Assembly (NCBI GenBank): GCA_016706055.1
Contig: JADJKL010000011.1
Coordinates: forward strand, 273,687-337,686
Source: Chitinophagaceae bacterium
GTDB taxonomy: Bacteria; Bacteroidota; Bacteroidia; Chitinophagales; Chitinophagaceae
Direction of reading: 5' to 3'
DNA length: 64,000 bases
Shown: positions 20,692-29,654 of the stretch, piece by piece
Position numbering within the stretch: position 1 is the first letter of the stretch
Layout of the letters: every line of letters begins with the position of its first letter
Translations under genes and position numbers: made by a program
The notes under the pieces: generated by a model
Seen by the model: the letters and a program-made list of their open reading frames with translations, nothing else
Databases searched by the model: none
Told to the model about the DNA's origin: nothing

Positions 20692-21257
20692 ATGACAAAT
20701 AGTATCTCTGGTGAGAACATACATATTGCAGGAAGCACCATTGTTACCGAAAATGATGCAACATTAAAATTGACTTAACAAAAAAAGCAAAGCGAAGAGT
20801 TCGTTTTTTTTTGTTTTTTAACCCTGTAGTATATTTTGTAGTAATTGTCTGGCTTATAACTTTGCTGAAGAAAAATATCCCTATACTTCATGTAGTACTC
20901 TGTGCCATATTTTTTCTGTTCCTTTCTTTTAGTTTTTTTTATTCTTTATTCAAATCATACAAAGGTTTCAGAGGAGTTGTACTTAAAAAGGTGAATGATC
21001 ATATTTATTTAAATGATCGCAGAGTTTGTTCAATGAGTGAAGTCGGAAACATCATTGTACAACCTAAATACGATTTTTCTGAAGTGCCGAGTTTAACTGC
21101 TAGCATCGGGATTCTGATTGGGAAAAAGTCTTTGCCAATTTCTTACGGCCACAACCCACAGTTTGCAATTGAAATTGCCAATATTATGGGAGTTTTTTTT
21201 AGCTGTGATGTAATAGAAAAGAAAGTTATTCAGATATCTCTAATTACTAAATGGTAG
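20692..21257 (+). CDS. Small orphan membrane protein, with a one-base frameshift
   Basis: Repaired length 188 residues. The ATG at 20692 gives MTNSISGENIHIAGSTIVTE, which stops early, but the next frame continues KIDLTKKAKRRVRFFLFFNP, consistent with loss of one A near 20767. Two hydrophobic helices follow (PVVYFVVIVWLITLL and VVLCAIFFLFLSFSFFYSLF), then a soluble C-terminal domain with beta strands (GVVLKKVNDHIYLNDRRVC). Family not recognised. The layout (short N-tail, two TM helices, C-terminal domain) resembles many immunity or stress-related orphan proteins, but that is only a guess. Confidence 0.55.
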
Positions 21258-21445
21258 TTTATTTCGACGAACTGATTTATGACGTCTGCAATGTCTTATT
21301 CATCTTTTGGTCGTTGGTTAGTTCATTTACCTGCTTTCTTACAAGCCGAGTTCACCACAGACCATATTTCACCTAAGGCGAGGCTATAAGGTGAGACTTC
21401 GGCTGATAAGTAAAACCCATTCACTATTGCCTATTCACCATTCAC

Positions 21446-22105
21446 TCAAACATTTCTCGGATTCTTCCATTTTTTCTCCAATCTCTCAATCGTTCCTTCC
21501 ACTCTTTTCATTTTTGTTTCATCCTTTTTTGCTGTTACTATCCATTCGATGTATTCTTTTTTATGCGAGAAAGCCAGCGAATGAAAATAATCTGATATTT
21601 TTTTATTTTTCTTTAAAGCCGCTGTTAATTCGTCCGGCAATCTTACTTCTTTTGTTTTTGGGTTTACCCAATTAAAAATTTCTCTTGCGACAGGGTTGGC
21701 TTCTTTCTTTTTATCAGCATCTGTCTTTGCCCGAAAACCAAAAACAGACCAGGTATTGTCAAACGAAATAAGATTGATCCATTTTAGTTTATCACTCTCT
21801 ACCATCAGGCAATCCCATCCTTTATCTCTTGTAAGGTCGGTTTGTATTTTGGATGTTCCTTTTGGATAATATACCCAAACGATTACTTCGGATTTTACCA
21901 GCTTCATTACTTTGCTCATTTCTTTTTCAAGTTGTGCTTTGTTAAGTACAAACCAATGCACCTGATTGTAGTCTTTACCCGCCATTATAATCTTTACACC
22001 TGCTGGTAATCCGATTAGTCCTTTTTTAAAATTAGCAGGCGCATTTATTGTAAGCAACGTTTCCTTTGCTTTTATCTTCAACTTATCTGCAATGAAGTTT
22101 GCCAT
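21446..22105 (-). CDS. YdeI/OmpD-associated family protein
   Basis: 219 residues from the chosen ATG (MANFIADKLKIKAKETLL); an upstream in-frame ATG at 22126 adds seven. The C-terminal ~65 residues (RLPDELTAALKKNKKISDYF and FSHKKEYIEWI...KMKRVEGTIERL) are the typical YdeI/OmpD-associated (bacteriocin-protection-like) domain. The N-terminal half, with GLPAGVKIIMAGKD and VIVWVYYPKG, looks like the small alpha/beta domain that often precedes it. No catalytic residues known. Single gene, convergent with the orphan gene before it. Confidence 0.7.
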   Translation of the reverse strand: MANFIADKLKIKAKETLLTINAPANFKKGLIGLPAGVKIIMAGKDYNQVHWFVLNKAQLEKEMSKVMKLVKSEVIVWVYYPKGTSKIQTDLTRDKGWDCLMVESDKLKWINLISFDNTWSVFGFRAKTDADKKKEANPVAREIFNWVNPKTKEVRLPDELTAALKKNKKISDYFHSLAFSHKKEYIEWIVTAKKDETKMKRVEGTIERLEKKWKNPRNV

Positions 22106-22221
22106 AAACTTTATTTTGTTGAACAAATGTAATAGCTATTATGGACTCTCGTTTCTCCAAAATTGCTTTTGTTTATGATTCAGAAAAAAAACCGGAACTT
22201 TAAATACCTAAACCTTATAAT

Positions 22222-22962
22222 ATGAAATCAATACTTGTAGGCAGTTTTCTTTTCCTTTTTGCTATTTCATTTGCTACCGCACAGGAAAAACCTTCCAATG
22301 AAATGGAGGCATTTTATCAAAATGCAATGTCGCAGATAAATGTTCGACATATGAATTGGATAAAGAGCATTGCTAAAGAAGCAAATGAAAAGAACTTGTC
22401 AATAGATGAAATCAAAAAAAAGGCTGCTGATTATACAACATCACAAGATCTCTCTGAATCATCACAAGAATTTTTGATAGGATTAGTTGGCAAGTTGGTT
22501 CAAGGAGACCAAAAGTCGAAAATTGCCCAATTACAATCTGCACTCAATACACTCAAAAATCAAAAGAATAAATTGATAAATACGATAGCAGAATTAGAGG
22601 ATAAGCGTAAGCCAGTAACAAAGGTTCATCTCGATTCAGTTAGACTTTTATCAGTACAAAGTAGGGAGTTTGTTGCTAAAATTAATTCAAACACAAGTGA
22701 ACCTGCAAAGGTTGCGAGCCGGAATAATACTGTAAGAATGGCAAAAACTGAAACTATCAATCAACAGGTTACACAGACGGCAATAGACGGCCAGGTATTT
22801 CAATTGAAAAAAGACCTTGATTCCATGAGTGAAACGGGAGAGTCGATGTCACTTAGATTACAAATGTATATGGATAGGTATTCTAAGTATATGTCAACAA
22901 TTTCAAACATCTTTAAAAAATTCAGCGAAACATCAAATGCAATAATTCAGAATCTGAAATAG
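22222..22962 (+). CDS. Secreted helical protein, paralog 1 of a tandem pair
   Basis: 246 residues with a signal peptide (MKSILVGSFLFLFAISFATA) and a largely helical, Gln/Lys/Glu-rich body with probable coiled coils (SALNTLKNQKNKLINTIAEL). It shares its signal peptide, the IN.RH..W.KS...ANEKN core, the C-terminal MQMYMDR.. -type helix and about 30 bases of 5' leader (GAACTTTAAATACCTAAACC) with the next gene, so the pair arose by tandem duplication that included the promoter region. Family not recognised. Confidence 0.65.
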   Translation: MKSILVGSFLFLFAISFATAQEKPSNEMEAFYQNAMSQINVRHMNWIKSIAKEANEKNLSIDEIKKKAADYTTSQDLSESSQEFLIGLVGKLVQGDQKSKIAQLQSALNTLKNQKNKLINTIAELEDKRKPVTKVHLDSVRLLSVQSREFVAKINSNTSEPAKVASRNNTVRMAKTETINQQVTQTAIDGQVFQLKKDLDSMSETGESMSLRLQMYMDRYSKYMSTISNIFKKFSETSNAIIQNLK

Positions 22963-23065
22963 AAAACTTTTGATTGATTAATCGTCTGTAGCTAAAAAGC
23001 CAGTTTTTAATGCTATTTGTTACAAAACAAAAAAGTGAGAACTTTAAATACCTAAACCTAATAAT

Positions 23066-23769
23066 ATGAAATCAATACTTGTAAGCAGCTTTCTTTTCCT
23101 GTTTGTCATTTCATTTGCTACCGCACAGGAAAAACCTTCTCCCGAAGCAGAAGCATTTTTAAAAAAGCGATGGCAACAATAAATCCAAGACATGTGGCAT
23201 GGGTGAAATCTACTGCAAAGACGGCTAATGAAAAAAACATGACGGATGCAGATGTAAAAACTGAAGCTACTAACTGGGCTGTGTTAGGTAACTTGAATTC
23301 TGGGGATATAGAAGCATTGTGCTTTCTTGTAATGATGCAAGCATCAAAAAGTTCACAGGAAGATCTGAAAGCAATAATGGCTAAAGTAAAAGCCATCAAC
23401 AATCAAAAGCAGGAACTGAGAGACATGCAATCCAAAATGCGAGAAGAGCAGCAATCAATGAGATCAGCAATGCTGGATTCCTTTAAACTATTAAGAAACA
23501 AAACCATTGCATTGCAAAACCATCAGAACCCTGATACGGTGAAATTCATTAGGTCCGGTATTGTCAGAAAGCAACTTTCTAAAACTGATATTGGCGCAAT
23601 GATTGAACAAACGAAAAACGATCTTAATTCTATGAATGAAATGAGAGAATTGGATCAGACAAGGATGCAGATGTATATGGACAGGAGAGACAAGGCTATC
23701 GAAGCCCTTTCTAATTTCATGAAAAAATTCAGCGACTCACAAGAAAATATTATTAAGAACCTGAAATAG
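23066..23769 (+). CDS. Secreted helical protein, paralog 2 of a tandem pair, with a one-base frameshift
   Basis: The ATG at 23066 gives MKSILVSSFLFLFVISFATA, nearly identical to the signal peptide of the upstream paralog. The frame breaks after AEAFLKK; the second frame continues AMATINPRHVAWVKSTAKTA and runs to the end, consistent with one A lost from a 7-A run near 23165. Repaired length is about 234 residues. The body is helical and Met/Gln-rich. The short version starting at 23170 lacks the signal peptide, so the joined form is much more likely. Function unknown. Confidence 0.65.
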
Positions 23770-23897
23770 ATATCAGTTTTACTTCTTAATCCTCTGTGTT
23801 TCTGCGCCTCTGTGGCAACAAAAACCTGACATTTTTACACTTTTTCCCCTGTCGGCATAATGATTGACTATTTATAGCGAATTAAAAATATAAAGAC

Positions 23898-25818
23898 ATG
23901 GGAAAAATAATAGGAATAGACTTAGGAACCACCAATAGCTGCGTTGCCGTAATGGAAAATGGCGAGCCAGTGGTAATTGCCAACGACGAGGGTCGCCGTA
24001 CAACCCCGACCATTGTGGCTTTTCTTAAAAATGGCGAACGCAAAGTGGGAGATCCTGCCAAAAGACAGGCTATCACCAACCCGCAAAATACCATCGCTTC
24101 AGTTAAGCGTTTCATGGGTCGTCAGTTCGACGAAGTAACTGAGGAAATCAGCCATTGGAGCTATAAAGTAGCAAAAGGTGACAATAATACCGTTCGTATT
24201 GACATAGATGGCAGACTTTATACGCCACAGGAAATCAGTGCAATGGTGCTGCAAAAAATGAAGAAAACTGCCGAAGATTATTTTGGGGCATGAAGTAACA
24301 GAAGCGGTAATTACCGTGCCTGCATACTTCAACGATTCGCAGCGTCAGGCTACTAAAGAAGCTGGTGAAATTGCTGGCCTTACCGTAAAAAGAATTGTGA
24401 ACGAACCAACCGCAGCCGCATTGGCGTATGGTTTGGATAAAGGAAAGCATGACCAGAAGATTGCTGTATTCGATTTAGGTGGTGGTACGTTTGATATCTC
24501 CGTGCTTGAATTGGGCGACGGTGTATTCGAAGTAAAATCTACCAACGGTGATACACACTTAGGTGGTGATGACTTTGATAAAGTAATCATGGATTGGTTG
24601 GCTGATGAATTTAAAAAAGACGAAGCAATTGATTTGCGCAAAGACCCAATGGCTTTGCAGCGTTTAAAAGAAGCAGCAGAGAAAGCAAAAGTGGAATTAA
24701 GTTCTTCTTCAGAAACAGAAATCAATCTTCCATACATAACAGCAGTTGATGGAGTGCCGAAGCACTTGGTAAAAAAATTAAGCCGTGCAAAATTTGAAAG
24801 CCTGGCTGATAGTTTATTCAATCGTTGCTTAAAGCCTTGCGAAGTAGCCATGAAAGATGCTGGCTTATCAACTTCACAAATTGATGAAGTGATAATGGTA
24901 GGTGGTAGCAGCCGTATTCCAAAAGTATTGGAGATAGTAGAAAAATTCTTTGGCAAAAAACCAAACCGTGGTGTTAACCCGGATGAAGTTGTTGCTGTAG
25001 GTGCAGCCATACAAGGTGCGGTAATGACTGGTGATATTAAAGATGTATTGTTATTGGACGTTACACCTCTTTCACTAGGTATTGAAACAATGGGTGGAGT
25101 AATGACACCGTTGATTCCATCTAACACTACAATACCAACAAAAAAATCAGAAGTGTTCTCTACTGCCAGCGATAACCAGCCGGGTGTGCAGATACATGTG
25201 TTGCAGGGCGAAAGAAGTATGAGTAAGGATAACAAGAGCCTTGGTACTTTCAACCTTGATAATATTCCACCGGCGCCTCGTGGTGTTCCGCAGATTGAAG
25301 TAATATTTGATATAGATGCCAACGGTATCTTACATGTTACTGCAAAAGATAAGGGAACAGGTAAAGAGCAGAAGATACATATTGAAGCAGGCAGCGGCTT
25401 AAGCAAAGAAGAAGTGGAGAAAATGAAAGCAGAAGCAAAAGCCAATGAAGAAAGCGATAAGGTAGAAAAAGAAAAAGTGGAAAAAATGAATCAGGCAGAC
25501 AGCCTTATTTTCCAGACAGAAAAACAATTGAAAGAGTACGGCGAAAAAATTCCTGCTGAAAAGAAAACAGCGATTGAAACAGCAGCGGAAAAATTAAAAG
25601 AAGCACATAAAGCACAAGACCTTGCAGCTATTGATACTGCAATGACAGAACTGAATGCTGCATGGACAGCCGCCAGTGAGGATATGTATAAGAATACACA
25701 AGAGGGTGGTGCTCCGGGGGCCGAAGGACAGCCGGGTGCTGATGCAGGACAACAAACTGCCGATGCAACAGCCGGTGGAGATGATGTAACGGATGTGCCG
25801 TATGAGGAAGTGAAATAA
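23898..25818 (+). CDS. dnaK: Chaperone DnaK (Hsp70), with a one-base frameshift
   Basis: ATP-dependent folding chaperone, 640 residues after repair. It begins GKIIGIDLGTTNSCVAVMEN; the nucleotide-binding domain carries IFDLGGGTFD-like (VFDLGGGTFDISVLELGDG), and the substrate-binding domain carries LLLDVTPLSLGIETMGG. The lid ends with an acidic EEVK tail. The break is at 24285-24289: the sequence has GGGG in TATTTTGGGGCATGAA where EDYFGHEVTEAVITVPAY requires GGG. One extra G in a homopolymer in an essential gene points to a sequence error. No grpE or dnaJ is adjacent; it stands alone between the paralog pair and a small orphan. Confidence 0.95.
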
Positions 25819-25855
25819 GATCGCTGATTGAATTGATAAGAATGATTTTAATGAT

Positions 25856-25884
25856 AAAGCCCTTACGTATTTTGTAGGGGCTTT
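25856..25884 (+). terminator. Probable terminator after dnaK
   Basis: Stem AAAGCCCTTAC / GTAGGGGCTTT with a 7-base loop, 38 bases after the stop. The T tail is short, so termination may be leaky. Confidence 0.6.
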
Positions 25885-25904
25885 AATTCTAAAAAAAGAC
25901 TCAA

Positions 25905-26231
25905 ATGGAAAGTAAAAAAGAGCAACTTTTGGTTAGGTTTGATTTTGCAAAAAAGCAAGGCTTTGATTTGATCGAAGAGATTAACCAGTATGCAAAAGCC
26001 AATAATTGCTACGAAACTCATTTCATGCAAGGATTTACCTTCACAAATGGCATAAAAATTCTAGAAGAGGAAAGAGATTTAATTCTTACTGAAAACAATC
26101 GGAATCTTATCCTAAATGCAGATGAGAACTCAAAAGAATTTGATTTTTTGATAAGTAAAATCGAAGAACAAATAAATCATCATGGGGAAATACGTATTGG
26201 CTTAAATATTTATTTTAAGAATCTTAATTAG
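25905..26231 (+). CDS. Small hypothetical protein
   Basis: 108 residues, starting MESKKEQLLVRFDFAKKQGF, acidic, helical at both ends. No signal peptide, no membrane segment and no motif I recognise. It starts 20 bases after the dnaK hairpin and ends seven bases before the convergent neighbour. Codon use matches its surroundings, so it is probably a real gene. Confidence 0.5.
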   Translation: MESKKEQLLVRFDFAKKQGFDLIEEINQYAKANNCYETHFMQGFTFTNGIKILEEERDLILTENNRNLILNADENSKEFDFLISKIEEQINHHGEIRIGLNIYFKNLN

Positions 26232-26237
26232 AAGCTT

Positions 26238-26330
26238 TCACCCTTGTCTACCTATAACAAAAAAACTACGCCGCTGTATCTTGGTGAAGGCAAGTAAAGC
26301 AGGCAAGAGACCAACAACTGAAACCTTAAT
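26238..26330 (-). repeat. Short interspersed repeat, copy A (partial)
   Basis: Shares ACTACGCCGCTGT (26265) and GCAAGAGACCAAC (26303) with copies B and C, 39 bases apart against 44 in the others. It forms the 3' end of the flanking gene. Minus-strand translation gives VVGLLPALLAFT. Confidence 0.65.
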
Positions 26331-27977
26331 GTTCTGTTTCAATCGTCTCTTCGTATTGTTTTTGGAGGCATTCCAAACTAAATAAACAGATTTTTTTTCG
26401 GAATAACCTTTGCCATTGCAGGTTTTACAATTTACTTTGGTTGTATAAGCTTTCCCTTTTTTGTAATACCCTTCAGCTACTTTCATGGTGCTGGTATACG
26501 TCTTTTTCCATTTATCACCATACACATTGGTATAGATATGTGAGATATCGGTGGTTTTGTATTCTGCTGGTACAAAATCTCCCCGTTCAAAACCGGAATA
26601 TGTGGTGCCGCCCATTCCCTTGCATACTTTACAGTTGGTTGTGCTGGATTGTAAGAACAATTTATCAGGATTAGTTTCCTCAAGATTCAGACCAATTAAT
26701 TTGCCATTTAATTTTGCCTTTATCCGATAATCGGATTCCCATCTCGAATACATATTATCAACGCCGCTCACCTGCTCTATCCAAATTTCCTCAAATCCAG
26801 GATGGTAATATATTTTACCGGAACTGCTCCGCATACCCTTTTTACTGCCGTCCATGGTTATGCTAATGGTACGCATAAATGGAAGATAAGAATTTGCATT
26901 ATCCATGGAGCGAACATTGGCGTTAAAATGTTTCAAGGGTAGGGGTGATAATAATGGCTTGTCTTGCAGAAATACCGGTTCTTTTTGTGAGGCCAGCAAA
27001 GCTTTTGTTTTAGTAGCACTAAACTCTTCATATTCGCCTTTATCATTATAGAATTCTTCCCGTGCACCATCTTCTTTTACAAAAATGCCCGGCTGGCTGG
27101 TAATACGTATCGGGTCCGTAGTGGGAGGGATGATGTAATTGCCGTACAGATTTAGTACGCATTGCTCATCTTTAAGCGTTTTTGCAATAATGTATTTCCC
27201 AAAGTAAGGTTTGCTGTAAAAAGTGTACTTCTGTAAGGCGTTATTTAATAAACCCTCAGCCAGCAGTTCATCCCCTTTTCGTGAAAGCCACATCAATTCA
27301 AAATCATCTATCACAAAAGAGATAGATGATCTGAATAATTGCTGGCTGCTGGCATAAAATGAAGCACTTTGGTAGCAAAGTTCGGAAGGAGAATTAAGTC
27401 TTGTTTCATTACTGTCTAATAGTAATATCCGGGTTCGCAAAACAGCTTTGTCATTTATGGAGAAGATAAGGCTATCAGTCTTTTTTTGAATTTTTAAATG
27501 CGAAAAAGCGAGGTCGCCCCATGATTTGTGACCGGGATACTTGCCAGCTAAATGCATTGGTCTATATTTATCACCCAAACCAATAGCCTGAAATTTGTTT
27601 ACCCCATTTACACTAAGACCAATACTGTATCCCTTTGCCAGTTCAATGTTTACGCCGATGAAAGTGCCGGTATCTACAGGAGTACGGGGTAGCCCGTTAC
27701 CCACTTTTATACTCAATGTAAAATCTTTGCCAAGCTTCGCATTGGCATTGTCAAAACCAGGGAATGGGAATTCAAAATCAGACACTGTATTACCTGGAGC
27801 TTTAATTAATGCGTAAGGAGCACCCTGATGTTCAAAAGAAAATTGGTTATTATATTGCCATCGAACAATTGTTTTACCTCCGTAAAATGTTTCTTCGTGT
27901 TTGAGGATGATATCTTGCTTTTGTGCAAGTGTAGAAAATGTATTTACAACAAAAGTTAAAAAACAAATAAATCGCAT
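26238..27977 (-). CDS. Secreted protein with a DnaJ-type CxxCxGxG zinc site
   Basis: About 579 residues from MRFICFLTFVVNTFSTLAQ (signal peptide); an ATG at 28007 adds 10. The N-terminal half looks like a concanavalin-type beta sandwich (FPGFDNANAKLGKDFTLSIK ... SWGDLAFSHLKI). Near residues 446-454 and 514-522 there are CKVCKGMG and CKTCNGKG, the motif pair that forms a DnaJ-like zinc site. The segments between them (SHIYTNVYGDKWKKTYTSTM) look extracellular. The last ~35 residues (VSVVGLLPALLAFTKIQRRS) come from a short interspersed DNA repeat that overlaps the 3' end, so the stop codon was probably supplied by the repeat. Unknown function; family not recognised. Confidence 0.6.
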   Translation of the reverse strand: MRFICFLTFVVNTFSTLAQKQDIILKHEETFYGGKTIVRWQYNNQFSFEHQGAPYALIKAPGNTVSDFEFPFPGFDNANAKLGKDFTLSIKVGNGLPRTPVDTGTFIGVNIELAKGYSIGLSVNGVNKFQAIGLGDKYRPMHLAGKYPGHKSWGDLAFSHLKIQKKTDSLIFSINDKAVLRTRILLLDSNETRLNSPSELCYQSASFYASSQQLFRSSISFVIDDFELMWLSRKGDELLAEGLLNNALQKYTFYSKPYFGKYIIAKTLKDEQCVLNLYGNYIIPPTTDPIRITSQPGIFVKEDGAREEFYNDKGEYEEFSATKTKALLASQKEPVFLQDKPLLSPLPLKHFNANVRSMDNANSYLPFMRTISITMDGSKKGMRSSSGKIYYHPGFEEIWIEQVSGVDNMYSRWESDYRIKAKLNGKLIGLNLEETNPDKLFLQSSTTNCKVCKGMGGTTYSGFERGDFVPAEYKTTDISHIYTNVYGDKWKKTYTSTMKVAEGYYKKGKAYTTKVNCKTCNGKGYSEKKSVYLVWNASKNNTKRRLKQNIKVSVVGLLPALLAFTKIQRRSFFVIGRQG

Positions 27978-28034
27978 ATTTTTTATTAAAATTAATAAAC
28001 GATTCAATACAATTCATACTTTACTTCCTTCCGG

Positions 28035-28215
28035 GTTCTTTTCCGCCATTGGTAATCTTCAACAATAAACACCACGCCGTTGTTGTGTCTTGTGTGTAGG
28101 CAAAGCAGTGCATGCAAGAGACCAACAGCATAACGGTAAGAGAAGATAGACACTATTGCATCCCAAAAGCATATAAGATAAAGTCTTTGCGATTCCTCGT
28201 TCCTCGTAATGATAA
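28035..28215 (-). repeat. Short interspersed repeat, copy B; otherwise gene-free 28008-28370
   Basis: Contains CACCACGCCG at 28070, GCAAGAGACCAAC at 28114, AGAAGATAG at 28141 and AGTCTTTGC at 28192, matching copy C in order and spacing. The interval 28008-28370 has no gene that I can support; the minus-strand reading frame here (AVGLLHALLCLHTRHNNGVV) is the repeat, not a protein I trust. Confidence 0.75.
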
Positions 28216-28370
28216 AGACTCTTGTCTTACCCATACTTCCTTCGTCAGTACAAGCTCTGGAGGCATCTCAGAGATTTGGCTTTACGCCTTGGGTGGTTTT
28301 TTCTTCCACCAAACACATAAACTAAGAATTAGCCATCTTCTTTAATGTTAAGTCTTCAATAGTCGCAAAA

Positions 28371-29336
28371 TCACTCACCGGAAATTCTGAAATCATATAC
28401 AACTGCTAGAAATATTTTTAATTGTTTCTGGATAATATATCCGGGACTCCTTTGTTGAACAGCAGTTGCACTGTATGGTCCCGCTATTAATGCTTTACCT
28501 TTTGCCTGCAAATTGAAAAAAGACAGCCTGTTAATATTGAATTCATCATTAAATGCTCTATGTACATTATCTGTATAATCAGTTGCCAGGTCTGCCATTT
28601 TATGTTCCGTATTAATATCGCCACTTACTTTTATAAATATTCTTTTGTCACGGATGGCCGATTTGCCTACAATAAAACTATCCTGAATGGGGCCAATCGG
28701 AGAAAGAGAATAGTTTCTCACGGTTTCCGCCGGAGGTTCTGTTAAGGTGTTATAAACAAAAGAGCTAAAATTGGGAGTGCTTCCTTTAGGAGCATCCATA
28801 AAAACAGTTTTCAGTTTCTGCGCTTTATTAAAGCAGCTCACAAAACTTCCATCGTCTTGTTTTTCTATTACACTTACATTTAAAGTTCCTGTAACTTTTT
28901 TACAATCGTTATTATGTATTTGTGTTTCAATGCCGTTGAACTTTATACAAATGGCTGCCCGTTCATCTAAACGTATGCCACAAATGCCGCCCATATCAGG
29001 TATGGAATAACTACTATTGTTTCCGGTTATCATCACTTCAGACGGTATGTCAGTACAGTTAATAGTAAGATAGGCTACAGTTCCGGCACTCAGTTTGAAT
29101 GAGACTTTCGATAATTTTTTATTGAGCTGAGGTGTTAATCCTTTTGCGGTATACAAAACCGGTTCTCCCTTAAAATTTTCATCAGGAAAAATCTCAATCC
29201 ATTGTTTTGAATTAAGCTTTAATAAACTATTGTTACTATTTATTTTAGAAATGTTTTTACTGACATTGTTGTTTATCTGAGCTAATAGAGTTTGACTCAA
29301 AATAGTTAAAAAGAGTCCGAAAATTATTTTTTTCAT
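28371..29336 (-). CDS. Secreted protein, possible beta/gamma-crystallin-like domain
   Basis: 321 residues with a signal peptide (MKKIIFGLFLTILSQTLLAQ) and a low-complexity Asn/Ser linker. The segment QWIEIFPDENFKGEPVLYTA followed by LNKKLSKVSFKLSAGTVAYL resembles a beta/gamma-crystallin Greek-key half-motif, suggesting a calcium-binding or structural fold, but I see only one convincing unit. The remaining 200 residues are unrecognised. It is flanked by copies B and C of a short interspersed repeat. Low confidence in the domain, reasonable confidence that it is a real secreted protein. Confidence 0.55.
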   Translation of the reverse strand: MKKIIFGLFLTILSQTLLAQINNNVSKNISKINSNNSLLKLNSKQWIEIFPDENFKGEPVLYTAKGLTPQLNKKLSKVSFKLSAGTVAYLTINCTDIPSEVMITGNNSSYSIPDMGGICGIRLDERAAICIKFNGIETQIHNNDCKKVTGTLNVSVIEKQDDGSFVSCFNKAQKLKTVFMDAPKGSTPNFSSFVYNTLTEPPAETVRNYSLSPIGPIQDSFIVGKSAIRDKRIFIKVSGDINTEHKMADLATDYTDNVHRAFNDEFNINRLSFFNLQAKGKALIAGPYSATAVQQRSPGYIIQKQLKIFLAVVYDFRISGE

Positions 29337-29419
29337 ATAAGAATTGGTTTTTAAAAAGTTTACTTATCGCTAAATTAATACTTTATGTACAAGAAGCAAG
29401 TGCAAGTATTGCAGTAGAA

Positions 29420-29600
29420 TCTTGCATACTAATTTCCGCCGTTGCCGGTGTTCCGCAAAAAGCACCACGCCGCTGTTGTGTATTGTGTGTTGGTTAAGCA
29501 GGGCAGGCAAGAGACCAACTGCACAACAGTAACAGAAGATAGGCTCAATAGTAATGTAAAGGTTGATATGAAAGAGTCTTTGCAATTCCTTACCGAAATT
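29420..29600 (-). repeat. Short interspersed repeat, copy C; otherwise gene-free 29337-29654
   Basis: CACCACGCCG at 29463, GCAAGAGACCAAC at 29507 (44 bases on, as in copy B), AGAAGATAG at 29534 and AGTCTTTGC at 29575. The part before the core (CCGCCGTTGCCGGTGTTC) also resembles copy B. No gene supported in 29337-29654. Confidence 0.75.
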
Positions 29601-29654
29601 ATCAGGACAGGCTTTTCCTCGGAATGAAAACGATTCCGATAGTGTAATAATATT

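Noticed and set aside
24345..25445. 366-residue antisense frame inside dnaK
   Set aside because: Lies wholly on the opposite strand of a conserved gene and has no recognisable domain; it is a shadow of dnaK codon use.
28004..28234. Minus-strand 76-residue frame upstream of the secreted zinc-motif gene
   Set aside because: Its only conserved part is the short interspersed repeat; the rest is not shared with copy C, so a protein is not supported.
29370..29585. Minus-strand 71-residue frame with AVGLLPALLNQH
   Set aside because: Same short repeat as above; reported as a repeat, not a gene.
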